From: Bacteroides fragilis
GTDB lineage: Bacteria > Bacteroidota > Bacteroidia > Bacteroidales > Bacteroidaceae
Length of the DNA: 64,000 nucleotides
Direction of reading: 5' to 3'
Assembly: GCF_019583405.1 (NCBI RefSeq)
Contig: NZ_SZUU01000011.1
Span: 1-64,000, forward strand
Positions within the stretch are counted from its first letter, which is position 1. Every line of letters begins with the position of its first letter. Under the pieces are notes generated by a model that worked only from the letters and a program-made list of their open reading frames with translations, was not told the origin of the DNA and searched no databases. The position numbers and the translations under genes are program-made. Of this stretch, positions 1 to 8,433 are shown in pieces.

Positions 1-12
1 TATGTCTGCCTT

Positions 13-123
<111 letters not shown>

Positions 124-131
124 TTTTAGAG

Positions 132-176
132 AGTTCATCCCCTTGGGTCGAAAGACACGAGGGGATGACTTGTTTT
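132..176 (+). terminator. rRNA operon terminator hairpin
   Basis: Bases 132-143 pair with 160-170 (one bulge), and an inner GTC-GAAA-GAC tetraloop hairpin sits at 147-156. A short T-rich tail (TGTTTT) follows. The position right after 5S fits the end of the rRNA transcript. Confidence 0.75.
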
Positions 177-339
177 AGACGTAGGAAAAGAAGGAGTGGA
201 AGAACGTATGAAAGAGGTTTTGGTAACCTCTTTTGTTTCTTGACTGGTTCTGGAAGAGGAGAAAGCGGATTATAAATAAAATACTATTTAAAATATGAAT
301 ATTTACTGATAATTTGTATGTTATGAGGATTATTATTCG

Positions 340-347
340 TATCTTTG
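340..347 (+). promoter_or_regulatory. Promoter -7 box upstream of the yceD leader
   Basis: TATCTTTG matches the Bacteroides -7 consensus TAnnTTTG, and a TTTG at 313-316 is a loosely spaced -33 candidate (23 bases apart). Transcription would begin near 354, inside the base of the stem-loop at 350-416. Confidence 0.5.
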
Positions 348-349
348 TC

Positions 350-423
350 GCCCGAATTATGTCTACTTACTTAAGATTCAGATGAAAATTAGTTAAGTAG
401 TACATAACGTTTGGGCTTTTTTT
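350..423 (+). terminator. Long stem-loop with T-run in the yceD leader
   Basis: Three paired blocks make one long hairpin: 350-356 with 410-416, 357-362 with 402-407, and 363-369 with 394-400, separated by small bulges. An uninterrupted T-run follows at 417-423. This is the form of an intrinsic terminator. It lies between two promoter boxes (340-347 and 425-432), so it could end a short leader RNA of about 70 nt or attenuate the first promoter. Confidence 0.6.
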
Positions 424-424
424 G

Positions 425-432
425 TACCTTTG
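425..432 (+). promoter_or_regulatory. Promoter -7 box for yceD-rpmF-fabH
   Basis: TACCTTTG fits TAnnTTTG and would start transcription near 439, just ahead of the yceD start at 455. No well-spaced -33 TTTG is evident, because the upstream bases are taken up by the hairpin and its T-run. Confidence 0.55.
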
Positions 433-454
433 CAACGATTAAAAAAGAGAAGCT

Positions 455-1030
455 TTGGGAAAGTTTGATAAATACAAAATTGATTTGAAAGGAATGCAAG
501 CAGACTCATGCAAATATGAGTTTCTACTTGACAATCTTTTTTTCGCTCATATTGATGGTCCTGAAGTTCAGAAAGGTAAAGTCAATGTAGAGTTGACCGT
601 TAAAAAGACCTCTCGTGCTTTTGAGTTGAGTTTTCAGACTGAAGGTATCGTATGGGTACCATGTGACCGTTGTCTGGATGAAATGGAACAACCGGTTACT
701 TCTTCTGATAAGTTGATGGTAAAATTTGGCCATGAATATGCTGAAGAGGGAGATAACCTGATTGTGATTCCTGAAGAAGAAGGGGAGATCAATGTAGCTT
801 GGTTTATGTATGAGTTTATAGCTTTGGCTATCCCGATGAAGCATGTACATGCCCCGGGCAAGTGTAATAAAGCTGTGACCAGTAAGTTGAATAAACACCT
901 GAGAACAAGTGGTGGTGACGATGCTGAAGAATCTTTTGGCGCTGGTGAGGATATCGTTGTGGAAGATGAAGCGGAGGAACAGATTGATCCGCGCTGGAAT
1001 GAATTAAAAAAAATATTAGATAATAATTAA
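455..1030 (+). CDS. yceD: YceD/DUF177 family protein
   Basis: This 191-residue acidic protein shows the CxxC pair (CDRC) typical of the YceD/DUF177 family, which is linked to 23S rRNA accumulation or ribosome assembly in other bacteria. It begins at a TTG codon (MGKFDKY); an internal ATG at residue 14 would remove conserved-looking sequence, so TTG is preferred. It sits 13 bases ahead of rpmF, the same yceD-rpmF-fabH arrangement known in Proteobacteria. The C-terminus is a low-complexity acidic tail. The function is inferred from family and position only. Confidence 0.85.
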   Translation: MGKFDKYKIDLKGMQADSCKYEFLLDNLFFAHIDGPEVQKGKVNVELTVKKTSRAFELSFQTEGIVWVPCDRCLDEMEQPVTSSDKLMVKFGHEYAEEGDNLIVIPEEEGEINVAWFMYEFIALAIPMKHVHAPGKCNKAVTSKLNKHLRTSGGDDAEESFGAGEDIVVEDEAEEQIDPRWNELKKILDNN

Positions 1031-1043
1031 AGTTTAAAAGAAA

Positions 1044-1229
1044 ATGGCACATCCTAAGAGAAGACAATCAAAAACAAGAACTGCAAAGAGAAGAACTCAT
1101 GATAAAGCAGTAGCTCCTACATTGGCTATTTGCCCGAACTGCGGTGAATGGCATGTTTACCACACAGTATGCGGCGCTTGCGGATACTATAGAGGTAAGC
1201 TGGCAATTGAAAAAGAAGCTGCTGTATAA
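1044..1229 (+). CDS. rpmF: 50S ribosomal protein L32
   Basis: The 61-residue protein has the L32 start (MAHPKRRQSKTRT) rich in Arg and Lys for rRNA contact. A zinc ribbon follows, with CPNC and CGAC pairs at about residues 29-32 and 44-47. It is a component of the large ribosomal subunit. It follows yceD closely and precedes fabH, so the three are likely cotranscribed, with a hairpin at 1260-1286 between rpmF and fabH. Confidence 0.97.
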   Translation: MAHPKRRQSKTRTAKRRTHDKAVAPTLAICPNCGEWHVYHTVCGACGYYRGKLAIEKEAAV

Positions 1230-1259
1230 TGCAGTCTGAATAAGCTTATACTTATCAAA

Positions 1260-1290
1260 CAGCCAGAGGGCATTGCTCTCCGGCTGCTTT
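1260..1290 (+). terminator. Hairpin between rpmF and fabH
   Basis: CAGCC at 1260-1264 pairs with GGCTG at 1282-1286 and GAGGG with CTCTC inside, with a CATTG loop. The T-tail is only three bases, so it is more likely a partial terminator or an RNA processing site that lowers fabH expression relative to L32. Confidence 0.55.
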
Positions 1291-1326
1291 AAGTATTAGA
1301 TGTATTGCTAAATTAAAACAGAATTG

Positions 1327-2331
1327 ATGGAAAAAATAAATGCAGTAATCACAGGAGTCGGAGGATATGTACCTGATTATGTCTTGACAAATGACGAGAT
1401 ATCTAAGATGGTGGATACCAATGACGAGTGGATTATGACTCGTATTGGAGTAAAAGAAAGACGAATACTAAACGAAGAAGGATTAGGTACTTCGTACATG
1501 GCCCGCAAGGCGGCTAAACAGTTGATGAAAAAAACGGGTTCGAATCCTGATGATATTGATTTAGTTATCGTTGCAACTACTACTCCTGACTATCATTTCC
1601 CCTCAACAGCTTCTATTCTTTGTGATAAACTCGGACTGAAAAATGCTTTCGCTTTCGATCTGCAAGCCGCTTGTAGCGGATTTTTGTTTTTGATGGAAAC
1701 AGCCGCTAACTTTATCCGTTCGGGACGATATAAAAAGATAATCATTGTTGGTGCAGATAAGATGTCATCAATGGTAGATTACACAGAGCGCGCAACATGT
1801 CCCATCTTTGGCGATGGAGCGGCAGCTTTTATGGTTGAACCGACTACAGAAGATCTGGGAATCATGGATGCTATATTGAGAACTGATGGTAAGGGATTGC
1901 CTTTCCTCCACATGAAAGCGGGCGGTTCGGTTTGTCCTCCTTCCTATTTCACTGTTGACAATAAGATGCATTACATTCACCAAGAAGGTAGAACAGTATT
2001 TAAATATGCTGTTTCAAACATGTCTGATGTGAGTGCAGCTATAGCAGAAAAAAATGGTCTGACGAAAGATAACATCGACTGGATTGTTCCCCATCAAGCC
2101 AATATGCGCATCATCGAAGCGGTAGCTCATCGCATGGAAGTTCCGATGGAGAAGGTTCTGGTAGATATTCAGCATTACGGCAACACGAGTGCAGGTACTC
2201 TGCCTTTGTGTATCTGGGATTTTGAAGAGAAACTTAAGAAAGGCGATAACATCATTTTCACTGCGTTTGGTGCAGGATTTACCTGGGGAGCCGTGTATGT
2301 GAAATGGGGTTACGACGGGAAAAAAGAATAG
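1327..2331 (+). CDS. fabH: Beta-ketoacyl-ACP synthase III (FabH)
   Basis: This enzyme condenses acetyl-CoA (or a branched starter) with malonyl-ACP to begin fatty acid synthesis in the cytosol. The 334-residue chain has the whole catalytic triad: Cys116 in QAACSGF, His256 in VPHQAN and Asn286 in YGNTSAGT. The start is taken as the ATG at 1327; a TTG directly before it would add one residue. It follows yceD and rpmF and ends at a clear terminator (2361-2394). Confidence 0.96.
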   Translation: MEKINAVITGVGGYVPDYVLTNDEISKMVDTNDEWIMTRIGVKERRILNEEGLGTSYMARKAAKQLMKKTGSNPDDIDLVIVATTTPDYHFPSTASILCDKLGLKNAFAFDLQAACSGFLFLMETAANFIRSGRYKKIIIVGADKMSSMVDYTERATCPIFGDGAAAFMVEPTTEDLGIMDAILRTDGKGLPFLHMKAGGSVCPPSYFTVDNKMHYIHQEGRTVFKYAVSNMSDVSAAIAEKNGLTKDNIDWIVPHQANMRIIEAVAHRMEVPMEKVLVDIQHYGNTSAGTLPLCIWDFEEKLKKGDNIIFTAFGAGFTWGAVYVKWGYDGKKE

Positions 2332-2360
2332 TGACGACAGTTGCTAATATAAATCACATA

Positions 2361-2394
2361 AAACGCATCTTATTTCGATTCGATGCGTTTTTTT
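2361..2394 (+). terminator. fabH terminator
   Basis: AAACGCATC at 2361-2369 pairs perfectly with GATGCGTTT at 2382-2390, followed by TTTT. An ATG inside the right arm (2383) is in frame with era but cannot sensibly be its start, because it lies in this hairpin. Confidence 0.85.
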
Positions 2395-2418
2395 GTCTCA
2401 ATCAATAAATGGAAGACG

Positions 2419-3300
2419 ATGCATAAAGCTGGTTTTGTAAATATAGTAGGAAATCCCAATGTGGGTAAATCGACACTGATGAATGTGTTGGTAGGCGAAC
2501 GTATCTCGATTGCTACGTTTAAGGCGCAGACTACTCGTCACCGGATTATGGGTATCTATAATACGGATGATATGCAGATTGTTTTTTCGGATACTCCGGG
2601 AGTATTGAAACCTAATTATAAGTTACAGGAATCTATGCTGAACTTCTCTACTTCAGCATTGGCTGATGCAGATGTCTTGCTTTATGTGACAGACGTGATT
2701 GAAACTCTTGATAAGAATAACGAATTTATTCAGAAAGTACGTCAGCAGTCAGCACCTATTTTGTTGTTGATTAATAAAATAGACCTGACTGACCAGGAAA
2801 AGCTTGTGAAACTGGTAGAAGAGTGGAAAGAGTTGCTTCCGCAAGCTGAAATTATTCCGATTTCGGCAGCTACGAAGTTTAATGTAGACTATGTGATGAA
2901 GCGGATTAAAGACCTCTTGCCTGACTCCCCCCCTTATTTTGATAAGGATCAATGGACTGATAAGCCGGCCCGTTTTTTTGTCAACGAGATAATCCGTGAA
3001 AAGATCTTGTTGTATTATGATAAGGAGATTCCCTATTCGGTAGAAGTAGTAGTGGAGGAATTTAAGGAAGATGCAAAGAAGATACATATTCATGCTGTGA
3101 TTTATGTAGAACGTGATTCTCAGAAAGGCATTATTATCGGAAAACAGGGTAAGGCCCTGAAGAAGGTGGCTACTGAGGCGCGACGCGATCTGGAACGTTT
3201 TTTCGGAAAAACTGTTTTCCTGGAAACGTATGTGAAAGTAGACAAAGATTGGCGCAGTTCAGATAAGGAGTTGCGGAATTTTGGCTATCAGTTAGATTAA
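2419..3300 (+). CDS. era: GTPase Era
   Basis: Era is a membrane-associated GTPase that binds the 3' end of 16S rRNA and helps mature the 30S subunit. The 293-residue chain shows G1 GNPNVGKST (11-19), G3 DTPG and G4 NKID, then a C-terminal KH RNA-binding domain with the GKQG loop. The start is set at ATG 2419 (MHKAGFV), since the in-frame upstream ATG at 2383 lies within the fabH terminator. der follows 52 bases later. Confidence 0.95.
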   Translation: MHKAGFVNIVGNPNVGKSTLMNVLVGERISIATFKAQTTRHRIMGIYNTDDMQIVFSDTPGVLKPNYKLQESMLNFSTSALADADVLLYVTDVIETLDKNNEFIQKVRQQSAPILLLINKIDLTDQEKLVKLVEEWKELLPQAEIIPISAATKFNVDYVMKRIKDLLPDSPPYFDKDQWTDKPARFFVNEIIREKILLYYDKEIPYSVEVVVEEFKEDAKKIHIHAVIYVERDSQKGIIIGKQGKALKKVATEARRDLERFFGKTVFLETYVKVDKDWRSSDKELRNFGYQLD

Positions 3301-3352
3301 AAAAAGAAAATTCATACGACTGTGATAGTCGCAAAAATAAAGTGTGTAAACT

Positions 3353-4666
3353 ATGGGAAATTTAGTTGCAATCGTAGGACGACCCAATGTGGGCAAGTCT
3401 ACCTTATTTAATCGTTTGACGAAGACCCGTCAGGCAATTGTGAACGATGAAGCGGGTACTACCCGTGATAGGCAGTATGGTAAATCCGAATGGTTAGGAC
3501 GGGAGTTTTCTGTTGTTGATACCGGTGGATGGGTAGTGAACTCTGACGATATATTCGAAGAGGAAATACGCAAACAGGTGTTGATGGCAGTGGACGAGGC
3601 GGACGTAATTCTGTTTGTAGTGGATGTGACAAACGGAGTGACAGATTTGGATATGCAGGTAGCCGCTATATTGCGCCGGGCCAAGAGTCCGGTTATTATG
3701 GTAGCCAATAAGACTGATAACCATGAGCTACGATACAATGCTCCTGAGTTTTATCGGTTAGGACTGGGCGATCCGTATTGTATTTCTGCAATTAGTGGTA
3801 GTGGTACGGGTGATCTGATGGATTTGATTGTTAGTAAATTCAAGAAAGAATCTGATGAAATTCTGGATGAAGATATCCCACGTTTTGCAGTGGTAGGACG
3901 TCCCAATGCCGGAAAGTCATCTATCGTGAATGCTTTTATCGGTGAAGAGCGTAATATTGTTACGGAAATAGCCGGAACAACCCGTGACTCAATTTATACT
4001 CGTTACAATAAATTCGGTTTCGATTTCTACCTGGTAGATACAGCCGGTATTCGTAAAAAGAATAAAGTGAACGAGGACCTGGAATATTACTCTGTGGTCC
4101 GTTCCATTCGTGCTATCGAGGGAGCTGATGTATGTATTTTGATGGTGGATGCGACCCGTGGTATAGAAAGTCAAGACTTGAATATCTTTTCGTTGATTCA
4201 GAAAAACTCGAAAGGATTGGTGGTAGTCGTCAACAAATGGGATCTTGTAGAAAATAAGACTGATAAAGTAATGAAGACTTTTGAAGAAGCTATTCGTTCG
4301 CGTTTTGCTCCTTTTGTTGATTTTCCTATAGTATTTGCGTCGGCATTGACAAAGCAGAGAATCCTCAAGGTGCTTGAAGAAGCACGTAAGGTTTATGAGA
4401 ATCGTATGATTAAAATCCCTACAGCCCGCTTGAATGAGGAGATGCTTCCGTTGATCGAAGCTTATCCGCCACCTGCGACTAAGGGAAAATATATTAAAAT
4501 TAAATATGTCACTCAGTTGCCTAACACACAAGTGCCCTCGTTCGTTTTCTTTGCCAATCTTCCACAGTATGTAAAGGAACCTTATAGAAGATTTCTGGAG
4601 AACAAGATGCGTGAGAAGTGGGATCTGAGCGGAACCCCCATCAATATTTATATCAGACAAAAGTGA
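3353..4666 (+). CDS. der: Ribosome-assembly GTPase Der (EngA)
   Basis: Der has two consecutive GTPase domains and acts in late 50S subunit assembly. G1 motifs are visible twice (GRPNVGKST at residues 9-17 and GRPNAGKSS near 182), with DTGG and DTAG G3 motifs and two NKxD motifs. A KH-like C-terminal domain follows. The 437-residue length is normal. It lies just downstream of era and is followed by a terminator at 4701-4734. Confidence 0.96.
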   Translation: MGNLVAIVGRPNVGKSTLFNRLTKTRQAIVNDEAGTTRDRQYGKSEWLGREFSVVDTGGWVVNSDDIFEEEIRKQVLMAVDEADVILFVVDVTNGVTDLDMQVAAILRRAKSPVIMVANKTDNHELRYNAPEFYRLGLGDPYCISAISGSGTGDLMDLIVSKFKKESDEILDEDIPRFAVVGRPNAGKSSIVNAFIGEERNIVTEIAGTTRDSIYTRYNKFGFDFYLVDTAGIRKKNKVNEDLEYYSVVRSIRAIEGADVCILMVDATRGIESQDLNIFSLIQKNSKGLVVVVNKWDLVENKTDKVMKTFEEAIRSRFAPFVDFPIVFASALTKQRILKVLEEARKVYENRMIKIPTARLNEEMLPLIEAYPPPATKGKYIKIKYVTQLPNTQVPSFVFFANLPQYVKEPYRRFLENKMREKWDLSGTPINIYIRQK

Positions 4667-4700
4667 TTTTCGCGTCGAATCTTATTGATATATGAATATA

Positions 4701-4734
4701 AAAGCCGGATAATCATGCTTCCGGCTTTCTTTTT
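4701..4734 (+). terminator. der terminator
   Basis: AAAGCCGG (4701-4708) pairs with CCGGCTTT (4721-4728) around a 12-base loop, then CTTTTT. Confidence 0.85.
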
Positions 4735-4790
4735 GCCTATAACTACTGAAATAATTGATTCTTTTTGTTTCTTATCTAATGCTTTTTATT

Positions 4791-4798
4791 TATATTTG
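4791..4798 (+). promoter_or_regulatory. Promoter -7 box for the NarL-type regulator
   Basis: TATATTTG matches TAnnTTTG 44 bases before the start codon. A TTTG at 4764-4767 is a -33 candidate with 23-base spacing, slightly wide. Confidence 0.5.
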
Positions 4799-4842
4799 TA
4801 CAGATCAAAAAGAAACAAACAATAAATACAGACGAAAGCTAC

Positions 4843-5490
4843 ATGGAAGTAAAGGCAGAAATACTATTGGTTGACGATCATGCCCTGGTTCTTGAAGGAA
4901 TGCGGCGTATGTTAGAGTCGGTTCCTGATGTGAGAGTTGCCGATGCGGTGACTTCGGGGACAAAAGCTGCCGAACTGATTGGAGAGCGAGATTATGACAT
5001 CTATGTATTGGATGTGAATCTTCCTGATATATCAGGATTCGATTTGGTTGCTATGATTCGTGAAATTAACGAAAGTGCACGTATTATTATTAGTACAATG
5101 CATGAGGAAATCTGGATTATCAATCGTTTGATTCGCCAGAAAGTGAATGCTGTGATCCTTAAATCATCCGAAGCCGTAGAGTTTGAAAATGCCGTGAAAA
5201 GCGTGCTTGAAGGAAACTCCTATACTTGTCCGCGGTTTCAATCCATTCGCCAAAAGCTAAGTCTGAGTCCTGCACAAATTCACTCGAAAGATATACCTAC
5301 AAAGCGAGAGCTCGATGTACTGAAAGCTGTCGCAAGGGGGTGTAATACGCATGAAGTAGCTACAGAATTAAAGATCTCGGAAAATACTGTCGAAACTTTT
5401 CGTAAGAGACTGATTCAGAAATTTTGTGCAAAGAATGCCATTGATATGGTAGTGAAAGCTATGGCAAAAGGATGGATAGAACTCGAATAA
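4843..5490 (+). CDS. NarL/FixJ-family response regulator
   Basis: The 215-residue protein has an N-terminal receiver domain with acidic pocket VDDH, the phospho-acceptor Asp in VLDVNLPD (about residue 58) and the conserved Lys in LKSS. A C-terminal LuxR-type helix-turn-helix follows (TKRELDVLKAVARG to ENTVETFRKR). It should bind DNA when phosphorylated. No histidine kinase lies beside it, so it is an orphan regulator here and its targets cannot be read from the sequence. Confidence 0.9.
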   Translation: MEVKAEILLVDDHALVLEGMRRMLESVPDVRVADAVTSGTKAAELIGERDYDIYVLDVNLPDISGFDLVAMIREINESARIIISTMHEEIWIINRLIRQKVNAVILKSSEAVEFENAVKSVLEGNSYTCPRFQSIRQKLSLSPAQIHSKDIPTKRELDVLKAVARGCNTHEVATELKISENTVETFRKRLIQKFCAKNAIDMVVKAMAKGWIELE

Positions 5491-5547
5491 TTCTATTTAT
5501 TTTGATTTGTCACGGTTTTCGGTGATGTTTTGCTGCATTTTTTTTGC

Positions 5548-5700
5548 TATCTTTGAAGTGTAATTGGAATTATTCTCTTTTTAAGTTTTATTGAGAACTT
5601 TAGGACAGTCAATATGTCGTGATGATATATGTCGATTCTATTAACTGGTTTTTTTATAACAAAAAGTGGGCTCATGAATTGCGATGATTCATGAGCCCTT
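5548..5700 (+). ncRNA. Candidate small RNA with its own promoter and terminator
   Basis: TATCTTTG at 5548-5555 is a good -7 box, with TTTG at 5529-5532 as a short-spaced -33. There is no reading frame downstream on this strand. The perfect 12-bp hairpin at 5668-5698 would end a transcript of about 140 nt starting near 5562. It could also be only the 3' tail of the regulator mRNA. No family is recognised. Confidence 0.35.
5668..5698. terminator. Bidirectional terminator
   Basis: GGGCTCATGAAT (5668-5679) and ATTCATGAGCCC (5687-5698) form a perfect 12-bp stem. AAAAAG lies to the left and TTCTATTTT to the right. It serves both the rightward transcript after 5490 and the leftward MlaEF operon ending at 5723. 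Confidence 0.85.
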
Positions 5701-5722
5701 CTATTTTAATAGGTTGAGAAGA

Positions 5723-6493
5723 TCAGCCTTCGAGATTTTGGATTTCCACATCCTTTACTTTACGCAGCAGGTCGGAGGCGAAAATGAAGTTGTTCAACTG
5801 TTCATTAGTGGATGTGAAAATGTCATTTTTTGTACCTTCCCATTCTTTAGTGCCCTGATAAATATAGATAATCTTTTCACCGATTCCCATTACCGAGTTC
5901 ATGTCGTGGGTGTTGATGATGGTAGTCATGTTGTATTCCTGTGTGATGTCATGAATCAGGTCGTCTATCACTAAAGAAGTTTTAGGGTCGAGTCCGGAGT
6001 TCGGTTCATCGCAAAAGAGATACTGCGGGTTCAGTGCAATGGCCCGTGCAATGGCTACACGCTTCTGCATACCTCCACTGATTTCGCCGGGAAATTTATC
6101 TTTAGCTTCCGTGAGGTTGACGCGGTCGAGGCAGAACATAGCCCGTTTGGTTTGTTCGCGCAGGGTGTCGGTGCCGAACATGTTGAGCGGAAACATAACA
6201 TTATCCAAAACAGACATGGAGTCGAACAACGCCGCGCTTTGAAAAATCATTCCCATCTCGCGTCGCAGGTGTTTCTTTTCTTTTTTCCCCATAGCCAGGA
6301 AATTGCGTCCGTCATAGAGCACTTCTCCTTTTTCCGGTGTCAGCAATCCGACGATACATTTCATCAGTACAGTCTTTCCCGAACCGCTCTGTCCAATAAT
6401 CAGGCTGGTTTTTCCATTTTCGAAAGTGGCATCGATATTATGCAATACCGTTTTGCCTTCGAATGATTTATAGAGTCCTTTTACTTCGATCAT
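5723..6493 (-). CDS. MlaF-like phospholipid/organic solvent ABC transporter ATPase
   Basis: The 256-residue ATPase has Walker A GQSGSGKT, signature ISGGMQKR and Walker B YLFCDEP, with the NSGLD variant typical of MlaF-type proteins. Such ATPases drive phospholipid movement between outer and inner membrane together with an MlaE permease and an MCE-domain protein. Its ATG overlaps the permease stop by four bases, so translation is coupled. No MCE (MlaD-like) gene is in this window, so it must be encoded elsewhere. Confidence 0.9.
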   Translation of the reverse strand: MIEVKGLYKSFEGKTVLHNIDATFENGKTSLIIGQSGSGKTVLMKCIVGLLTPEKGEVLYDGRNFLAMGKKEKKHLRREMGMIFQSAALFDSMSVLDNVMFPLNMFGTDTLREQTKRAMFCLDRVNLTEAKDKFPGEISGGMQKRVAIARAIALNPQYLFCDEPNSGLDPKTSLVIDDLIHDITQEYNMTTIINTHDMNSVMGIGEKIIYIYQGTKEWEGTKNDIFTSTNEQLNNFIFASDLLRKVKDVEIQNLEG

Positions 6494-7233
6494 CCCATTA
6501 AAAGTTTAGTTAATACCAGGTCGGCAAACAAAATCAGTACGCTGCTGGAAACCACCGAATCGGTAGATGCCTTTCCCACTTCTATCGAACCGCCTTCTAC
6601 GGTATAGCCGAAGAAAGAGGAGACGCTGGCAATGATAAAGGCAAAAAACAGGGATTTGATGATGCCGCACCACACAAACCATTCCACAAACATGTACTGA
6701 AGTCCGTACTCAAGGTCGGTAGCCGTCATGATGCCACCGAACCAGCAGGTGGCGAATGCTCCGATGATACCTGCAAAGATACTGAAAGTCACTAAAATAG
6801 GAATCATGGTGACCATTGCCGTAATTTTGGGTAATATCAGATAGTTGGCGGAGTTGACTCCCATGATTTCGAGTGCATCAATCTGCTGTGTCACGCGCAT
6901 GGTGCCCAGTTCGGAAGCTATGTTCGATCCTACTTTACCGGCCAGGATCAGACACATGATGGAGGAGGAGAATTCAAGCAGAAGAATCTCCCGGGTGACA
7001 TATCCCACCGTCCAGCGGGGCATCCATGGGCTTTCGATGTTTAATTTTATCTGGATGGTGATCACCGCTCCGATGAAGAATGAAATCAACAGCACGATGC
7101 CGATAGAGTTTACTCCCAGTTGCTCTATCTCTTTGATATATTGCCGGAAGAACATACGCATACGCTCGGGACGTGAAAAAGTCCGCCCCATAAGCATGAT
7201 GTATCTGCCGACGGTTCTTAATGCTTTAATCAT
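6490..7233 (-). CDS. MlaE-like ABC transporter permease
   Basis: This 247-residue integral membrane protein has several hydrophobic spans (for example around SIGIVLLISFFIGAV and ITAMVTMIPILVTF). It also has the MlaE-family stretch ELGTMRVTQQIDALEIMG. It should form the membrane channel for the MlaF-like ATPase encoded downstream. The start is set at ATG 7233 (MIKALRTVG); the frame is open for 50 more codons upstream, but that would cross the promoter region at 7252-7289. Confidence 0.9.
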   Translation of the reverse strand: MIKALRTVGRYIMLMGRTFSRPERMRMFFRQYIKEIEQLGVNSIGIVLLISFFIGAVITIQIKLNIESPWMPRWTVGYVTREILLLEFSSSIMCLILAGKVGSNIASELGTMRVTQQIDALEIMGVNSANYLILPKITAMVTMIPILVTFSIFAGIIGAFATCWFGGIMTATDLEYGLQYMFVEWFVWCGIIKSLFFAFIIASVSSFFGYTVEGGSIEVGKASTDSVVSSSVLILFADLVLTKLLMG

Positions 7234-7251
7234 AACTCGTATATTTGTTTG

Positions 7252-7289
7252 CAAATGTACGTTTTTTCGGCTTATTTTTGCTACATTTG
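7252..7289. promoter_or_regulatory. Divergent promoters for mlaE and lptB
   Basis: On the minus strand TACATTTG (7259-7252) lies 19 bases before the mlaE start. On the plus strand TACATTTG (7282-7289) lies 20 bases before the lptB start. Both match TAnnTTTG, so two outer-membrane lipid transport systems are fired back to back from about 40 bases. Confidence 0.65.
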
Positions 7290-7308
7290 CCGCAAAATAA
7301 CAAAGGAT

Positions 7309-8070
7309 ATGGAAGAAAGCAAGATGGTGCTTCGTACTGAAGACTTGGTGAAAAAGTACGGTAAGCGTACGGTGGTGAGCCATGTTTCCATCAATGTGAA
7401 GCAGGGCGAGATTGTTGGTTTGCTCGGGCCGAACGGTGCCGGGAAAACTACTTCGTTCTATATGACCGTAGGATTGATTACCCCGAATGAAGGCCGTATT
7501 TTCCTGGATGATCTTGAAATAACAAAATATCCTGTTTATAAACGTGCCCAGACCGGTATCGGATATTTGGCCCAGGAAGCTTCGGTTTTCCGGCAGATGA
7601 CAGTGGAGGACAACATTGCTTCCGTGCTTGAAATGACTAATAAGCCTCTCGATTATCAGAAAGATAAGCTTGAGAGTCTGATAGCCGAGTTCCGTTTACA
7701 GAAAGTGCGTAAGAACAAGGGTACCCAGTTGTCCGGTGGCGAGCGTCGCCGTACGGAGATAGCACGTTGCCTGGCTATCGACCCCAAATTCATCATGCTC
7801 GATGAACCGTTTGCCGGTGTAGACCCGATTGCCGTAGAAGATATTCAGCAGATTGTCTGGAAATTGAAGGATAAGAATATAGGTATCCTGATAACGGACC
7901 ATAATGTGCAGGAAACGTTGAGTATTACCGATCGCGCCTATCTGCTGTTCGAAGGAAAGATTCTGTTCCAAGGCACTCCCGAGGAGTTGGCAGAAAATAA
8001 AATTGTGCGTGAGAAATACCTGAGTAACAGTTTCGTGTTGCGTCGCAAAGACTTCCAACTGAAAGATTAA
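7309..8070 (+). CDS. lptB: LPS export ABC transporter ATPase LptB
   Basis: LptB is the cytosolic ATPase that powers lipopolysaccharide extraction from the inner membrane. The 253-residue chain has Walker A GPNGAGKTT, signature LSGGERRRTEIAR, Walker B FIMLDEPFAGVDP and the H-loop ITDHNVQET, all LptB-like. The start is set at ATG 7309 (MEESKMVL) preceded by CAAAGG; ATG 7324 is also possible. The longer open frame from 7249 crosses the promoter. The gene pairs functionally with the OstA/LptA-like protein at 21027. Confidence 0.92.
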   Translation: MEESKMVLRTEDLVKKYGKRTVVSHVSINVKQGEIVGLLGPNGAGKTTSFYMTVGLITPNEGRIFLDDLEITKYPVYKRAQTGIGYLAQEASVFRQMTVEDNIASVLEMTNKPLDYQKDKLESLIAEFRLQKVRKNKGTQLSGGERRRTEIARCLAIDPKFIMLDEPFAGVDPIAVEDIQQIVWKLKDKNIGILITDHNVQETLSITDRAYLLFEGKILFQGTPEELAENKIVREKYLSNSFVLRRKDFQLKD

Positions 8071-8130
8071 TCAAGCGTTTCCGTTTTCCGTTCTGCCGGA
8101 GAATAGTCACCGGACATAGGATACATAAAA

Positions 8131-8168
8131 AAACCTTTTACCGGCTCTTTGGGTAAAAGGTTTCTTTT
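8131..8168. terminator. Bidirectional terminator between lptB and the RRM gene
   Basis: AAACCTTTTAC (8131-8141) pairs with GTAAAAGGTTT (8153-8163). CTTTTT follows on the right and a run of A lies on the left, so it can terminate both convergent transcripts. Confidence 0.85.
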
Positions 8169-8187
8169 TAATTTCGTTTTTCTGTCG

Positions 8188-8433
8188 TTACTCTCTTGGT
8201 CTGGCTTCTTTAACCACCATGGTACGACCTTCGTATTCAGCTCCGTTCAATTCGGCGATAGCCTTTGCGCCGGCTGCATCGTCAGCGATTTCTACGAAAC
8301 CGAAACCTTTTGATTTGCCTGTTTCGCGATCCATGATTACTTTACAAGAAGTTACTGTTCCGTAGTCTTCCATAACTTGTTGCAGATCTGCTTCCTTAAC
8401 ACGGTAGCTAAGGTTTCCAACATAAATGTTCAT
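8188..8433 (-). CDS. RRM-domain RNA-binding protein
   Basis: The 81-residue protein is a single RNA-recognition motif: RNP2 is IYVGNL (residues 3-8) and RNP1 is KGFGFVEI (about 43-50). Bacteroidetes lack Hfq in many lineages and use small RRM proteins of this type as candidate global RNA binders. The leader upstream is long and gene-free, which leaves room for post-transcriptional control. The RNA targets are unknown. Confidence 0.92.
   Translation of the reverse strand: MNIYVGNLSYRVKEADLQQVMEDYGTVTSCKVIMDRETGKSKGFGFVEIADDAAGAKAIAELNGAEYEGRTMVVKEARPRE

Noticed and set aside
2383..2418. Upstream start for era
   Set aside because: This ATG lies in the right arm of the fabH terminator; the start at 2419 gives the standard Era N-terminus.
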